Assembly (NCBI RefSeq): GCF_042767895.1
Contig: NC_091559.1
Coordinates: 10,344,000-10,353,999 of the forward strand
Direction of reading: 5' to 3'
DNA: 10,000 nucleotides
From: Penaeus vannamei
Lineage: Eukaryota > Arthropoda > Malacostraca > Decapoda > Penaeidae
Of this stretch, positions 1-8,837 are shown piece by piece; the stretch's first letter is position 1; each line of letters begins with the position of its first letter. The notes beneath the pieces were generated by a model that was not told the origin of the DNA, searched no databases, and worked only from the letters and a program-made list of their open reading frames with translations. Position numbers and translations under genes: made by a program.

Positions 1-219
1 ACGATGATAATGATGATGGTGGTGATAATAAAGTGATGAAAATTATGAAGATGACGGTAATAATGATGATAATGATACTGGTAATGATAATGATAGGAAT
101 AACAATAGCAATATTGTCAGTGTTAGTGTCTGTTAATGATGATGCTAATGATGAAAATCATGATAATGATAATAACACTCCCAACGAAGAAAACAACATT
201 AATGATGATAAAGAACAAT
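1..219. repeat. Degenerate AAT/GAT trinucleotide array, cut by the window edge
   Basis: The plus strand is an A-rich run of AAT, GAT, ATG and AAC units in three-base register, increasingly impure towards 219. It begins before the window. Open frames across it give Met/Ile- or Asn/Asp-rich peptides, which is the expected product of such a repeat. It ends where a dispersed repeat begins at about 222. Confidence 0.85.
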
Positions 220-221
220 TC

Positions 222-380
222 TGAGGTTCGAGATCAGAGTCAACCTTTTCTTGGAAAAGTTATCAAGTGCTCTTAACACCTGCTTGTGTTTGGCGGTTCG
301 CGAGAGTTCTCTGCAGAGATACCGCATATCATTTATGTTTTACCCGCCACTTCCCTGGTACCGAACTGATACCATAATAA
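222..380 (-). repeat. Dispersed repeat, copy 1 (minus orientation)
   Basis: The reverse complement of this segment aligns with 1555-1716. The strongest shared blocks are an 11-base perfect match (CGGTTCGCGAG at 294-304, complementary to 1643-1653), the AGAGCACTT block (264-273 against 1683-1691) and the ACTCTG-GTC/ATC block near 225-240. Matches run on through the CGGGTA and GGTACC-AGGG-like blocks near 340-365. The two copies have clearly diverged, so the family is old. I recognise no known transposon family, and any coding potential is unproven: one frame stays open here, but the equivalent frame in copy 2 has stops. Confidence 0.65.
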
Positions 381-785
381 ATGCATCACGTGGCATCTGG
401 CCTTATAACCCTCATCATCTGAGTCTCCCATACCCAGGAGGTTCTCCCTCATAGTTCTCAGCCATAGTTCCGTTTATATTGCCAATTAATTTCTAGAATT
501 ATTGAAAATGGCGTTGCATTTACATTTTTTGCATGATAATACATATTATTTTACATGAATATTGTAGTATAGTTAACCCGTGCTGAATGTATGACAGAAA
601 TATCATGTTACCTCAAATATTCCATTGGATCCTATTTCATCATTTGTTTTGCCATGACGCATCATTCTCTTTGTTTCATCACATTATACATCAAGTGGCA
701 AGTGTTGCTGTCAACACGAATTAGAACGTTTGATGAACATCGTCGGCCGGCCTTTTCCCCTTCGTCGTGGCCGCGAGGTGTGTGC
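381..785. other. AT-rich unique sequence with one GC-rich pocket
   Basis: I see no gene in this stretch. Copy 1 of the dispersed repeat may continue weakly to about 470. At 740-785 there is a CpG-rich pocket that contains the 8-base palindrome GGCCGGCC (745-752) and GTGGCCGCGAGG. The latter resembles a tRNA A box, but no B box follows. Confidence 0.5.
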
Positions 786-1035
786 AACGTATAAGAGAGA
801 AACGAACAGATAAATAGACAGACGTATATATAAATAGGAAAAATACATAGGTAGACAGATGGATCCATAGATAGGAAAATGACAGAGAAAGATAAACAGA
901 CAAACCAATGATGGACAAATAGAAAGTTAGGCAGACATGTGTATACCTATAGATAGATTGAGGTATAGATTGATGGACAGATAGACAAATACATTGATAG
1001 AAATAAACAAATATAGACATAGCGAAAGACTCGCA
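786..1035. repeat. Decayed GATA/GACA tetranucleotide tract
   Basis: Short runs of AGACAGAT, ATAGATAG, GACAGATAGACA and AAATAGA recur throughout the stretch. Units are separated by substitutions and small length changes, which suggests an old mixed GATA/GACA microsatellite. Minus-strand frames give Tyr/Ile/Leu/Cys-rich low-complexity peptides with no recognisable domain. Confidence 0.6.
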
Positions 1036-1199
1036 CGCAGACACAAGTAGACTGCCGCCGTTTATTGCAAATGTGTAATGGTGTTTCTTGGGTCCTCCAT
1101 TGTATCATTACTATTTTTATCATTAACACCATCACATTTTCATATTCAAAAGAAAGAAAGAATGAAACAACACACAACGATAACTTAAATAAAACAACA

Positions 1200-1318
1200 G
1201 AAAAATATAGCGCCTGCGTGACCCACGTGTCACTTGGCATGGGTTGGGATCGATCCCGGGACCTCCGAGTGGGAGGCGAGGATCCTTCCGACCGCGCTAT
1301 CGCTTGGCGAAGGAAGGG
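1200..1318 (-). mobile_element. tRNA-derived element (SINE-like, Gly-type head)
   Basis: Read on the minus strand, an A-box-like TAGCGCGGTCGGA (complement of 1287-1299) is followed by an anticodon-loop-like CTCCCAC (complement of 1269-1275, anticodon CCC). A B-box-like GGGATCGATCCC follows at 1246-1257. The order and spacing match a tRNA, and the loop and flanks are most like tRNA-Gly. The anticodon and T stems are mismatched, so this is a decayed head and not a working tRNA. A T5 run on the minus strand (A5 at 1201-1205) could end Pol III transcription after a short tail. The near-identical octamers CACTTGGC (1231-1238) and CGCTTGGC (1301-1308) flank the head and could be a target-site duplication. 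In that case the element would be a retroposed tRNA fragment of about 62 bases. Confidence 0.6.
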
Positions 1319-1554
1319 CGGCTTAAATGGGTATTTGGATAGCTCATGTATATTTGTTTCTGTTATTTGGACATTTTGAATGCAGGTCAAGTTTCTACTT
1401 TTATAGATTCATTGTGTATAGGTTTTCGTGTATGTGTTTGCGGTATTTTTGCACAATGCCTTCGCATAACCGATCGCGGCGATTTTAGTGTCAACGGATT
1501 CCTCTCACCCTCCAGGACATATTGTATAGAAATCATGCCGCGGAACCCCCGAGC
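1319..1554. other. Unique sequence, no gene seen
   Basis: This is mixed-composition sequence. It may contain a weakly conserved upstream part of the dispersed repeat from about 1495 onwards. I see no coding signal, RNA gene or strong repeat in it. Confidence 0.4.
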
Positions 1555-1716
1555 CCCCCGTGCTTGGTCCGAATCGCAAGGTGCCCGGGAATTGCGGGGT
1601 AGAATAGGAAGGATATGCTGTGCGGTGTCTCCACTGAGAACGCTCGCGAACCGTCGAACACAATCAGGTGAATCAGGTGTTTAGAGCACTTATTGGCTGA
1701 ACTCTGGTCTTGAGCC
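1555..1716 (+). repeat. Dispersed repeat, copy 2 (plus orientation)
   Basis: This is the inverted partner of 222-380. The conserved blocks appear in the same order: GGTGCCCGGGAA, GCGGGGTA, GATATG, GCGGTGTCTC, CTCGCGAACCG, AACACAA-CAGGTG, AGAGCACTT and ACTCTGGTC. Copy 2 carries a 9-base tandem duplication (AATCAGGTG at 1662-1670 and 1671-1679) that copy 1 lacks. It is more GC-rich than its surroundings. The family is unknown to me. Confidence 0.65.
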
Positions 1717-1784
1717 CAAGAAATTTGTAGCAGGAAGATTTAACAAAGAGGAAATTTTATCTTTGTCTGCACTATTCGTGTTTT

Positions 1785-2397
1785 AGTGTTATCATTATCA
1801 TCATCATTAATATTTCCTTCGTATGGAGTGTTATTATTATCATTATTATTATCATTGTTATTATCATCATTTTCATAGCTAGCATTGTGAGTTCCCTACC
1901 TTATTATTATTACTTTTATTATTATTGTTACTATTATTATAATTATTACTATTTTTGTTATATTTAATATCATTGTTATTATTCTGTTATTGTTATTATT
2001 GTTATCATTATCATAAACACCATCATTTTAATTTTTACCATCATTATCTTCACTGTTATCATTATTGTTATTGTTCTTATTATTATCATTATCATTTCTA
2101 TCATTATCATTATTATCATCATTATCATCAATCCCATTATCATTATCATTATCAACAATATTATTATCATTATCATTGTTATTATTATTATCATCGTCAT
2201 CATCATTATCGTTATTATCATTATTGTTATTGTAAATATTGCTATCGTTATCATTATTGTTATCATTTTCATTTTCATTATTATTTTGGTTATTATCATC
2301 ATTAATATTTTTTATTATCATTATTGTTTTTACTATTATCATTATCATCAATATCATTATCACTGTTATCATCATTATTGCTTTCTTGCTATCGTTA

Positions 2398-2434
<37 letters not shown>

Positions 2435-2615
2435 CATTATTGTTAGCATCACCATTATCCTCATCGTTATTAACATCATCATCATTATTATCATTATCAT
2501 TATCATCATTGCTATTATTATTGTTTTTGTTCATATTATTATTATTATTATTATCATCGTTGTGATTATTAATATCATTGTCTATTATCATCATTATCAT
2601 CCTTTCATTATGATT
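1785..2615. repeat. Large T-rich ATT/ATC array
   Basis: About 830 bases of ATT units are regularly interrupted by ATC, GTT and ATA, so that TTATCATTA and TCATTA patterns dominate. The start is ragged, with a non-repeat interruption near 1815-1830 and another near 1877-1900. The purest ATT run is at about 2399-2433. On the minus strand this is the AAT/GAT type that appears directly on the plus strand at 3068-3893. All long open frames here are repeat artefacts (poly-Ile, poly-Asn/Asp, Tyr/His). Confidence 0.95.
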
Positions 2616-3035
<420 letters not shown>

Positions 3036-3067
3036 CCTCACTCCCTGACAACTTTAGATATCATGTG

Positions 3068-3893
<826 letters not shown>

Positions 3894-4624
3894 CTGCGCT
3901 GCCCATCTCGGACCGCGAGAAGGGAAGTGTTGAAAAGTCTTCGTTAAGAAAAGGAAAAAAATAGATAAGAAAAAGAGAAAAGGGAAATCTCTCTTTAAAT
4001 GCTTTTCTTCGCTCTCCCTCTCGCCTTTCTTCCTCCCTTAATTCCTCGTCTTCTGATGGTCTTGCCCTTTTCTCATTTCTTAATTACATTCTTGATTTCC
4101 ATTTTCTCTGTTGATTCTTTCTAATCTCTCTCAGTTTTTAACCCCTTTTTCATCATTTTTGTTTTGTTTTCTTTTCTTTTCCTTTTTGTCTTTCTGACAT
4201 TTTCCCTTATCATCTATTTGATATTTCTGCTAATTCCTCTTTCCCCCATTCCCCATTTTCTCTCTGATTTCCTGCCTTGACCGATAATCTCTGAATTCTC
4301 GTTTCCTTTTCTTTTTCCTTTTCACATAGGCCTATACTGTATCTCTGCTTTTGTCTTGTTTTCTTCGTTAGTTCCTCCCTCTTTCTCTGTGTTTTAATTC
4401 CTGGCCGTAAACAGCTTCTCGTAATTTCTTTCCCCAATCAGCCGCGATCAAATAACATTCAAATCTCACAATAAAACAAAAATACAGCCTCCCCGCAAGT
4501 AAGAATCAAAGGCGTAAGAAATTATGATTAAAAACAACAAAGTAAAATGCGCAAATACTGAAAAAGGAAAGAAAAGACAAAGAAGAAATATATAAAGCAA
4601 GTAACAGGGTTACATAAAAGGCCT
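3894..4624. other. Purine-rich then pyrimidine-rich unique stretch
   Basis: About 3945-3987 is almost all purine on the plus strand. From 3988 to about 4440 the strand becomes strongly pyrimidine-rich (CTCTCCCTC, CTTTTCTTTTCC and similar). From 4441 to 4624 it is A-rich. No gene is visible. Minus-strand frames here are Lys/Arg/Glu-rich only because of the composition. Confidence 0.6.
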
Positions 4625-5105
4625 ATATGAAAATAATGATAATTATAATAGTAATGATGAAAATAATGCCAATGATAATGATAATAATGATAACAATAGA
4701 TAAAGATTATACTGATAATGACCATGATGATAATAATAACAATGATGATTTTAATCTTGATAATGATAAAGATAGTAATGAAGAAATTAATGATGATACT
4801 AATAGCAACGATGGTAGTAATGATAATGATGATATTCACAAGGATAATGATACTGATAATGAAAATGATTATGATAATGACAATAATAGCAATAATGAAA
4901 ACAGCAATAATAGAGATAATAATGACAATAGAAATAATAACAATGGCTATGATAAAGATAATGTTGATAATAATAATGATAATTATATCTAATGGGGATA
5001 GAAATAATTGGCAGTCATAATGATCCTAATAATAGAAAAAAAATGATGATAATAATAACAGTAATAGGATAATAATATAAGCAATAATAATTATTATATG
5101 ACAGT
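4625..5105. repeat. AAT/GAT array
   Basis: This is a plus-strand A-rich array of AAT and GAT units with many substitutions (AAC, AGT, AAG). It has no long pure run, so it is probably older than 3571-3666. After about 4990 it breaks up into shorter AAT fragments. Asp/Asn-rich and Met/Ile-rich frames across it are artefacts. Confidence 0.85.
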
Positions 5106-5252
5106 AACAATAGAATCATATTCAGAAAATTGAAAGTGAAAAAAGAAGGATGATAAAACAATAAACATGATGCTAAGGGCAGAGAATCTAAAGAATAATG
5201 ATTATGATGATTTCTGCTTTATAAGTCCATCTTTCTCAAATCACTTTAAGTT

Positions 5253-5318
5253 AGCAGGGTGGCGCAGTGGAAGCGCGCCGGGCTCATAACCCGGAGGACC
5301 GTGGATCGAAACTCTGCG
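5253..5318 (+). pseudogene. Initiator tRNA-Met-like sequence lacking one T-stem strand
   Basis: In tRNA order the sequence shows acceptor AGCAGGG (5253-5259), D stem GCGC/GCGC (5262-5265 and 5273-5276), and anticodon stem CCGGG/CCCGG (5278-5282 and 5290-5294). The loop is CTCATAA with anticodon CAT at 5285-5287. A T-stem 5' strand CGTGG (5300-5304) and T loop ATCGAAA (5305-5311) follow. The ATCGAAA loop, with A in place of the usual first T, and the three G-C pairs below the anticodon are marks of eukaryotic initiator tRNA. The acceptor 3' strand CTCTGCG (5312-5318) begins immediately after the loop, so the five bases that should close the T stem are missing. Position 72 is also changed (A1 faces G). 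The loop has T at position 33, where animal initiators usually have C. T4 (5319-5322) and T8 (5330-5337) runs follow as possible Pol III terminators. Most likely a tRNA pseudogene or the head of a SINE. Confidence 0.65.
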
Positions 5319-5329
5319 TTTTATATTGA

Positions 5330-5337
5330 TTTTTTTT
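5330..5337 (+). terminator. T8 run, possible Pol III terminator
   Basis: Eight consecutive T residues lie 12 bases beyond the end of the initiator-tRNA-like sequence. A nearer T4 run is at 5319-5322. A run of four or more T on the non-template strand is the standard Pol III stop. Whether this locus is transcribed is unknown. Confidence 0.35.
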
Positions 5338-5454
5338 CTTTAATAATATACTGTTAATGAATCACTGATAAGGCTAAAAGATAAAACAAAGAAGATAAAA
5401 AGATGTGTAAATAGATTAGGAAACAGAAAGATAGAGAGAAAAATAAAGCAACTG
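5338..5454. other. A-rich unique linker
   Basis: This short stretch contains GATAAAA and AGATAGAGAG-like words. There is no gene and no clear repeat. It could be the tail of the preceding tRNA-derived sequence if that is a SINE, but I see no conserved domain to show it. Confidence 0.35.
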
Positions 5455-5735
5455 ACATGATAATAATAATCATAACAATAATAATAATAATAATAATAAT
5501 AAAAACAATGATATTAATAATGATAAAAATTGTAGAAATGATAATGAAAATTATGATGATAATGATAATAATAGTAATAATGCTGATAATAATGATAGTA
5601 ATACTAATGATAATAAAACAACAATGACCGTGATAACGGTAATAATAATAACGACAAAAATGATAATAAGTATGATAATAATAGTGATGATAATAGTAAA
5701 AGCAATAATAATAAAAATGATAATAGTAAAATGGG
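5455..5735. repeat. AAT/GAT array
   Basis: This is an A-rich trinucleotide array on the plus strand. A nearly pure AAT run is at about 5476-5502, followed by mixed AAT, GAT, AGT and ACG units. It lies in inverted orientation to the ATT array at 6245-6812. Confidence 0.88.
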
Positions 5736-5769
5736 AAAGGTTAAGGGTCAACCCCCTTAACCTTTCTCA

Positions 5770-6095
5770 TTCTACTAATCCCTGCTCTACTTCATCTGCT
5801 TCCTTCTCTTTCCTTCTCGATGCCATACTTTCCTGTAACTAATCTTTGACATCTAATACCACCCCCCCACCTCTCCCCGGATTCTTCTCCTCCTTTTCCA
5901 ACTGGCTTCCCCGTTTTCCTTGAGCATTGTTCCTATTCCTTCCCCAGTGACAGATACACTGTAATTCACTCAATCGCCCTACTCCCTTACCCCCCCCTTT
6001 CTACTAATCTCTGCTCTGGTTCACTTACTCCCTCTTTCCCTTTTCACTGCCATTCTATCCTCAAATGCTCTCTAATCTCTGACATCGAACACATT
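5770..6095. repeat. Pyrimidine-rich segment with a diverged direct duplication
   Basis: Two blocks about 229 bases apart share a series of words in the same order. TTCTACTAATC-CTGCTCT occurs at 5770-5789 and again at 5999-6018. TTCA and CCTTC/TCCCTC motifs, TGCCAT, TAATCT-TGACATC and a C-rich run also recur (the first copy runs to about 5860, the second to about 6092). C-runs (5863-5869 and about 5990-5998) lie between the blocks. The plus strand is strongly pyrimidine-rich throughout. No gene is seen. Confidence 0.5.
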
Positions 6096-6244
6096 TTATC
6101 CTAATCTTTAATTCTCTTTTCCCTTTCCGACACAATACCTTATCATGGAGCTTTATGGCCTTTGGTGCCGAGCACATTTCTTCGTTTCAGGCATTAAGCA
6201 TCAAAACGGATCTTTGCTTTCTGAACTTTTTGTTGCTGTCTTTG
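6096..6244. other. Short unique stretch before an ATT array
   Basis: This is mixed-complexity sequence. A frame that starts at 6145 is open for about 35 codons before it runs into the repeat, and its peptide resembles no family I recognise. I do not call it a gene. Confidence 0.35.
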
Positions 6245-6484
6245 TTGATGTTGTCATTAGCATTATTACCATTATCATTTTTATTATCATTATTATTATT
6301 AGAGTTACTATGCGTTATCATTATTATTATCATCGCCATCATCATTATTATTATAATTTTGTTGACATTATCCTAATTACTATCATTATCATTATTATCA
6401 TTATTACTATCTTTGTCATTATTATCGTTATTACTATTATTGCCATTATTATTTTTATTACTTTATCTTTGTTGTTGTTGTTTC

Positions 6485-6515
<31 letters not shown>

Positions 6516-6576
6516 ATTATTATCATTATTATTATTAGTAGTAGTAGTATTGTGATCATTAATACTATTATCATTA

Positions 6577-6646
<70 letters not shown>

Positions 6647-6654
6647 CATTATTA

Positions 6655-6721
<67 letters not shown>

Positions 6722-6812
6722 CATTATTATTATTGCTGTTGTTATTATCATTACCATTATTATTACTGTTATCATTATTATTATTATCATTATTGTTATT
6801 ATTATTATCATC
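6245..6812. repeat. T-rich ATT/ATC array with an embedded TTG tract
   Basis: This is an ATT array of the same kind as 1785-2615. It contains a (TTG)n segment at about 6468-6515, a short AGT run near 6537-6548, and two pure ATT runs at about 6603-6645 and 6657-6720. Poly-Ile, poly-Leu and poly-Thr frames are artefacts of the repeat. Confidence 0.95.
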
Positions 6813-6950
6813 TTAAAGTCAAATTATGAGTCTGTATCTATTTTTCTCTTTCTTTTTTTCCAATCTATACATACACATCTATTTATCCAAATCTGTCTTT
6901 TAACCTTAATGCCTGATTGAGATAAGTAGGGAGATAGATAGAGGGTAAAT

Positions 6951-6984
6951 GAGGGAGAGAGAGAGAGAGAAAAAAAAAGAGAGA
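6951..6984. repeat. Short GA-rich microsatellite
   Basis: A GA dinucleotide run is interrupted by an A9 stretch. A few GATA units (about 6921-6940) precede it. Confidence 0.8.
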
Positions 6985-6994
6985 ATCCTTATAT

Positions 6995-7119
6995 TAAAGT
7001 TACAAAACTCTTCCTTATTTTTCGAACGTAGGTAGATTTACTTATTTTTAATAGATATTTTACGAAAACAGGTTTTTGGAGTACCCGAGAAAAGTTATTT
7101 AAGAAGGTTTGTAACTTTA
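6995..7119. mobile_element. Possible small inverted-repeat element (MITE-like)
   Basis: TAAAGTTACAAA (6995-7006) and TTTGTAACTTTA (7108-7119) are a perfect 12-base inverted pair enclosing 101 bases. Weak complementarity continues inwards (CTTATTTTTC against CTTAAATAACTTTTC). The size and terminal inverted repeats would fit a MITE, but I see no convincing target-site duplication. A chance inverted pair in AT-rich DNA is not excluded. Confidence 0.3.
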
Positions 7120-7303
7120 TTATAATTCTTTAAGACTGGACATATTCCAGTGCAATGGTAGAAATGCAAGAGCGTTTAATATGACATTTTACTCCTTGGG
7201 TGAAAGTACACATACACGACATGTACGTGACGTTGCATACATGTGTAATGTGTTTTGATAAAAGGAAGAAAATAATTTAATGAAATTTGTTCTCATAATA
7301 TAT
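7120..7303. other. Unique sequence upstream of the tRNA-like gene
   Basis: No gene is seen. The stretch contains ACATGT words and a CACGACATGTACGTG near-palindrome at about 7215-7229. It could hold upstream control sequence for the tRNA-like locus, but nothing specific shows this. Confidence 0.3.
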
Positions 7304-7375
7304 GATTCCGTAGTGCTGTGGCTAGCACGGTCGCCTCTTACGCGACAGACTCGGGTTCGATCCCCGACGGAGACG
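7304..7375 (+). tRNA. tRNA-like gene, CTT anticodon on a Val-like body
   Basis: A full 72-base cloverleaf can be drawn. Acceptor GATTCCG (7304-7310) pairs with CGGAGAC (7368-7374), with one A-A mismatch and one G-T pair. D stem GTGC/GCAC, anticodon stem GTCGC/GCGAC and T stem TCGGG/CCCGA are perfect, and the T loop is TTCGATC. The anticodon loop CTCTTAC gives anticodon CTT (7337-7339), which would read Lys codons, and the discriminator base is G (7375). The body as a whole (TTCCGTAGTG, GCAC, TCGCCT, ACGCGA) is much closer to animal tRNA-Val than to tRNA-Lys. It may be a functional tRNA with a changed anticodon, a tRNA-like pseudogene, or the head of a SINE. A T5 run at 7388-7392 could terminate Pol III transcription. 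Confidence 0.5.
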
Positions 7376-7387
7376 AATTGCGAAAGA

Positions 7388-7392
7388 TTTTT
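7388..7392 (+). terminator. T5 run, possible Pol III terminator
   Basis: Five T residues start 13 bases after the tRNA-like 3' end. This is a normal distance for a tRNA gene trailer. The call depends on the upstream locus being transcribed. Confidence 0.4.
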
Positions 7393-8254
7393 GCATGAAT
7401 TTCTGTTTGCCTCTTTCTACTTACCCACCCTTTTATCTTCCTGTATTTGTTTCCGTCTCTTTTCCGGTGTTTATAATGTGAAGGAAATAGGAGGAATTGG
7501 AGCGTTTGATTTTGGATTTTTTATTTGCTTTTTTGGATTTGTTATATTGTTTATGGTGTTAATGAGAGTTTTCATAATTTTGTTATTCCTCTCATCATCA
7601 TGTGGTTGTATTAGTAATATGAGAAGCAGAGAATGGGAGGAGGAAGAAGAGGACGAACAAGTGATGGAGGGAAAGAAAAAAAAAATCTAGACGGAGCAGG
7701 AAATGGGGAAGGAAGGAAAGAGGTTATATTGTCATTTTGTCTTGTTTAGTGTTGTTTCGTTCCACTTTGTCCACTTCAGATAAGAAACACGAACTCTTAG
7801 GTCTGTTTGCAATGAGATCCGATTTAGTATAATCATGGTTGCAGAGTTTTTGGACTTGCAACATAGAACGAACTGCACGATCTCCTTTTCATAAAAGCTT
7901 GATGTTTACCTCTATATTGTTCAGTCATGAAATTTTTGGTCCGGAATGAAATAAAATGCAAAGTAGACAAACCAGACTTCATGGCTACCAAGGTGTGAAA
8001 TACTACTTCTGTTGCACTGTGACAGCTGGATCCTGTGCTGACCATATATCGAGTGGATAGGCAGCTTTTGTTTCGATATGAAGTGGATTGTTGTAATTCA
8101 CCTTACTCTCAGGATATCTTGTTTACATTTCGTTTTACTCTATTCCCATGAAAAAATAACCGATTTTCTTTTGTATTGATACTATTTAGTATATTGCATT
8201 ATTATTGATTTGATGATTTTTAAAACGAGTATTCTTTTACCATGTACACTATTT

Positions 8255-8257
<3 letters not shown>
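7393..8257. other. Unique sequence, no supported gene
   Basis: This is the longest stretch of ordinary complexity in the window. A plus-strand frame running through the tRNA-like locus to 7690 ends in a Glu/Lys-rich tail and has no recognisable domain. A minus-strand frame at 7833-8045 (70 codons, starts MVSTGSSCHS) is mixed in composition and not a repeat artefact, but it matches no family I recognise. It could be a decayed piece of a transposable element. The part from about 8100 to 8257 is AT-rich. Confidence 0.4.

Positions 8258-8318
<61 letters not shown>
8258..8318. repeat. (TA)n microsatellite
   Basis: A perfect AT dinucleotide tract of about 61 bases. It is self-complementary, so it can form a cruciform or hairpin. 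Confidence 0.98.
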
Positions 8319-8322
<4 letters not shown>

Positions 8323-8699
8323 CATAGCGTCTTACATAAGTTGTATATTGATTTATATTTGCCTTTGAAAACTATATGAAATTTATGAAAGAAACAAGAT
8401 TTCGTCAAACAGGAATTCGAATGAACACCAATAGTTACGAAATTTAGTGTTAATCGTTGACACGGAACGAATGAAACTACTTTAGAGATGATCTTGGTAT
8501 TGAATCTACGAAACGCTCCAGATATCAGAGCCGATTTCCACTGATGTTCAGAAAGAAGTTTGGGATTGCACTTATTCAGATTTGAGAGTGACTAATGATC
8601 TTTTACGGTTTGATAATTTTTTGGTTTCCATTAATGCTGATATGCTGTTTTTTCTATTCTTGTTTTTTCTAAGTGAACACATAATGTAGTGTTTGTAAG

Positions 8700-8700
<1 letters not shown>
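8319..8700. other. Unique AT-rich sequence, no supported gene
   Basis: I see no repeat or RNA gene. A plus-strand frame at about 8480-8583 is open for some 35 codons and has mixed composition (peptide around RYQSRFPLMFRKKFG). An open stretch this short is expected by chance. Confidence 0.35.

Positions 8701-8795
<95 letters not shown>
8701..8795. repeat. (AC)n microsatellite
   Basis: A perfect AC tract of about 95 bases, ending about 43 bases before the tRNA-derived SINE. Its frames give poly Cys-Val on the minus strand and are artefacts. Confidence 0.98.
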
Positions 8796-8798
<3 letters not shown>

Positions 8799-8837
8799 TG
8801 GATAAAAGCCTCTTCCAACCCTCTCCTATTGCCCCTC

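Noticed and set aside
222..236. GGTTCGAGATC, similar to a tRNA B box
   Set aside because: No A box lies upstream, and the bases belong to the dispersed repeat shared with 1555-1716.
765..785. GTGGCCGCGAGG, similar to the A box of the SINE at 8838
   Set aside because: No B box lies at a suitable distance, and the similarity covers only about 15 bases.
7280..7690. Plus-strand open frame of 136 codons with a hydrophobic middle and Glu/Lys tail
   Set aside because: Its first third is the tRNA-like cloverleaf and the tail is a GA-rich run. No domain is recognisable.
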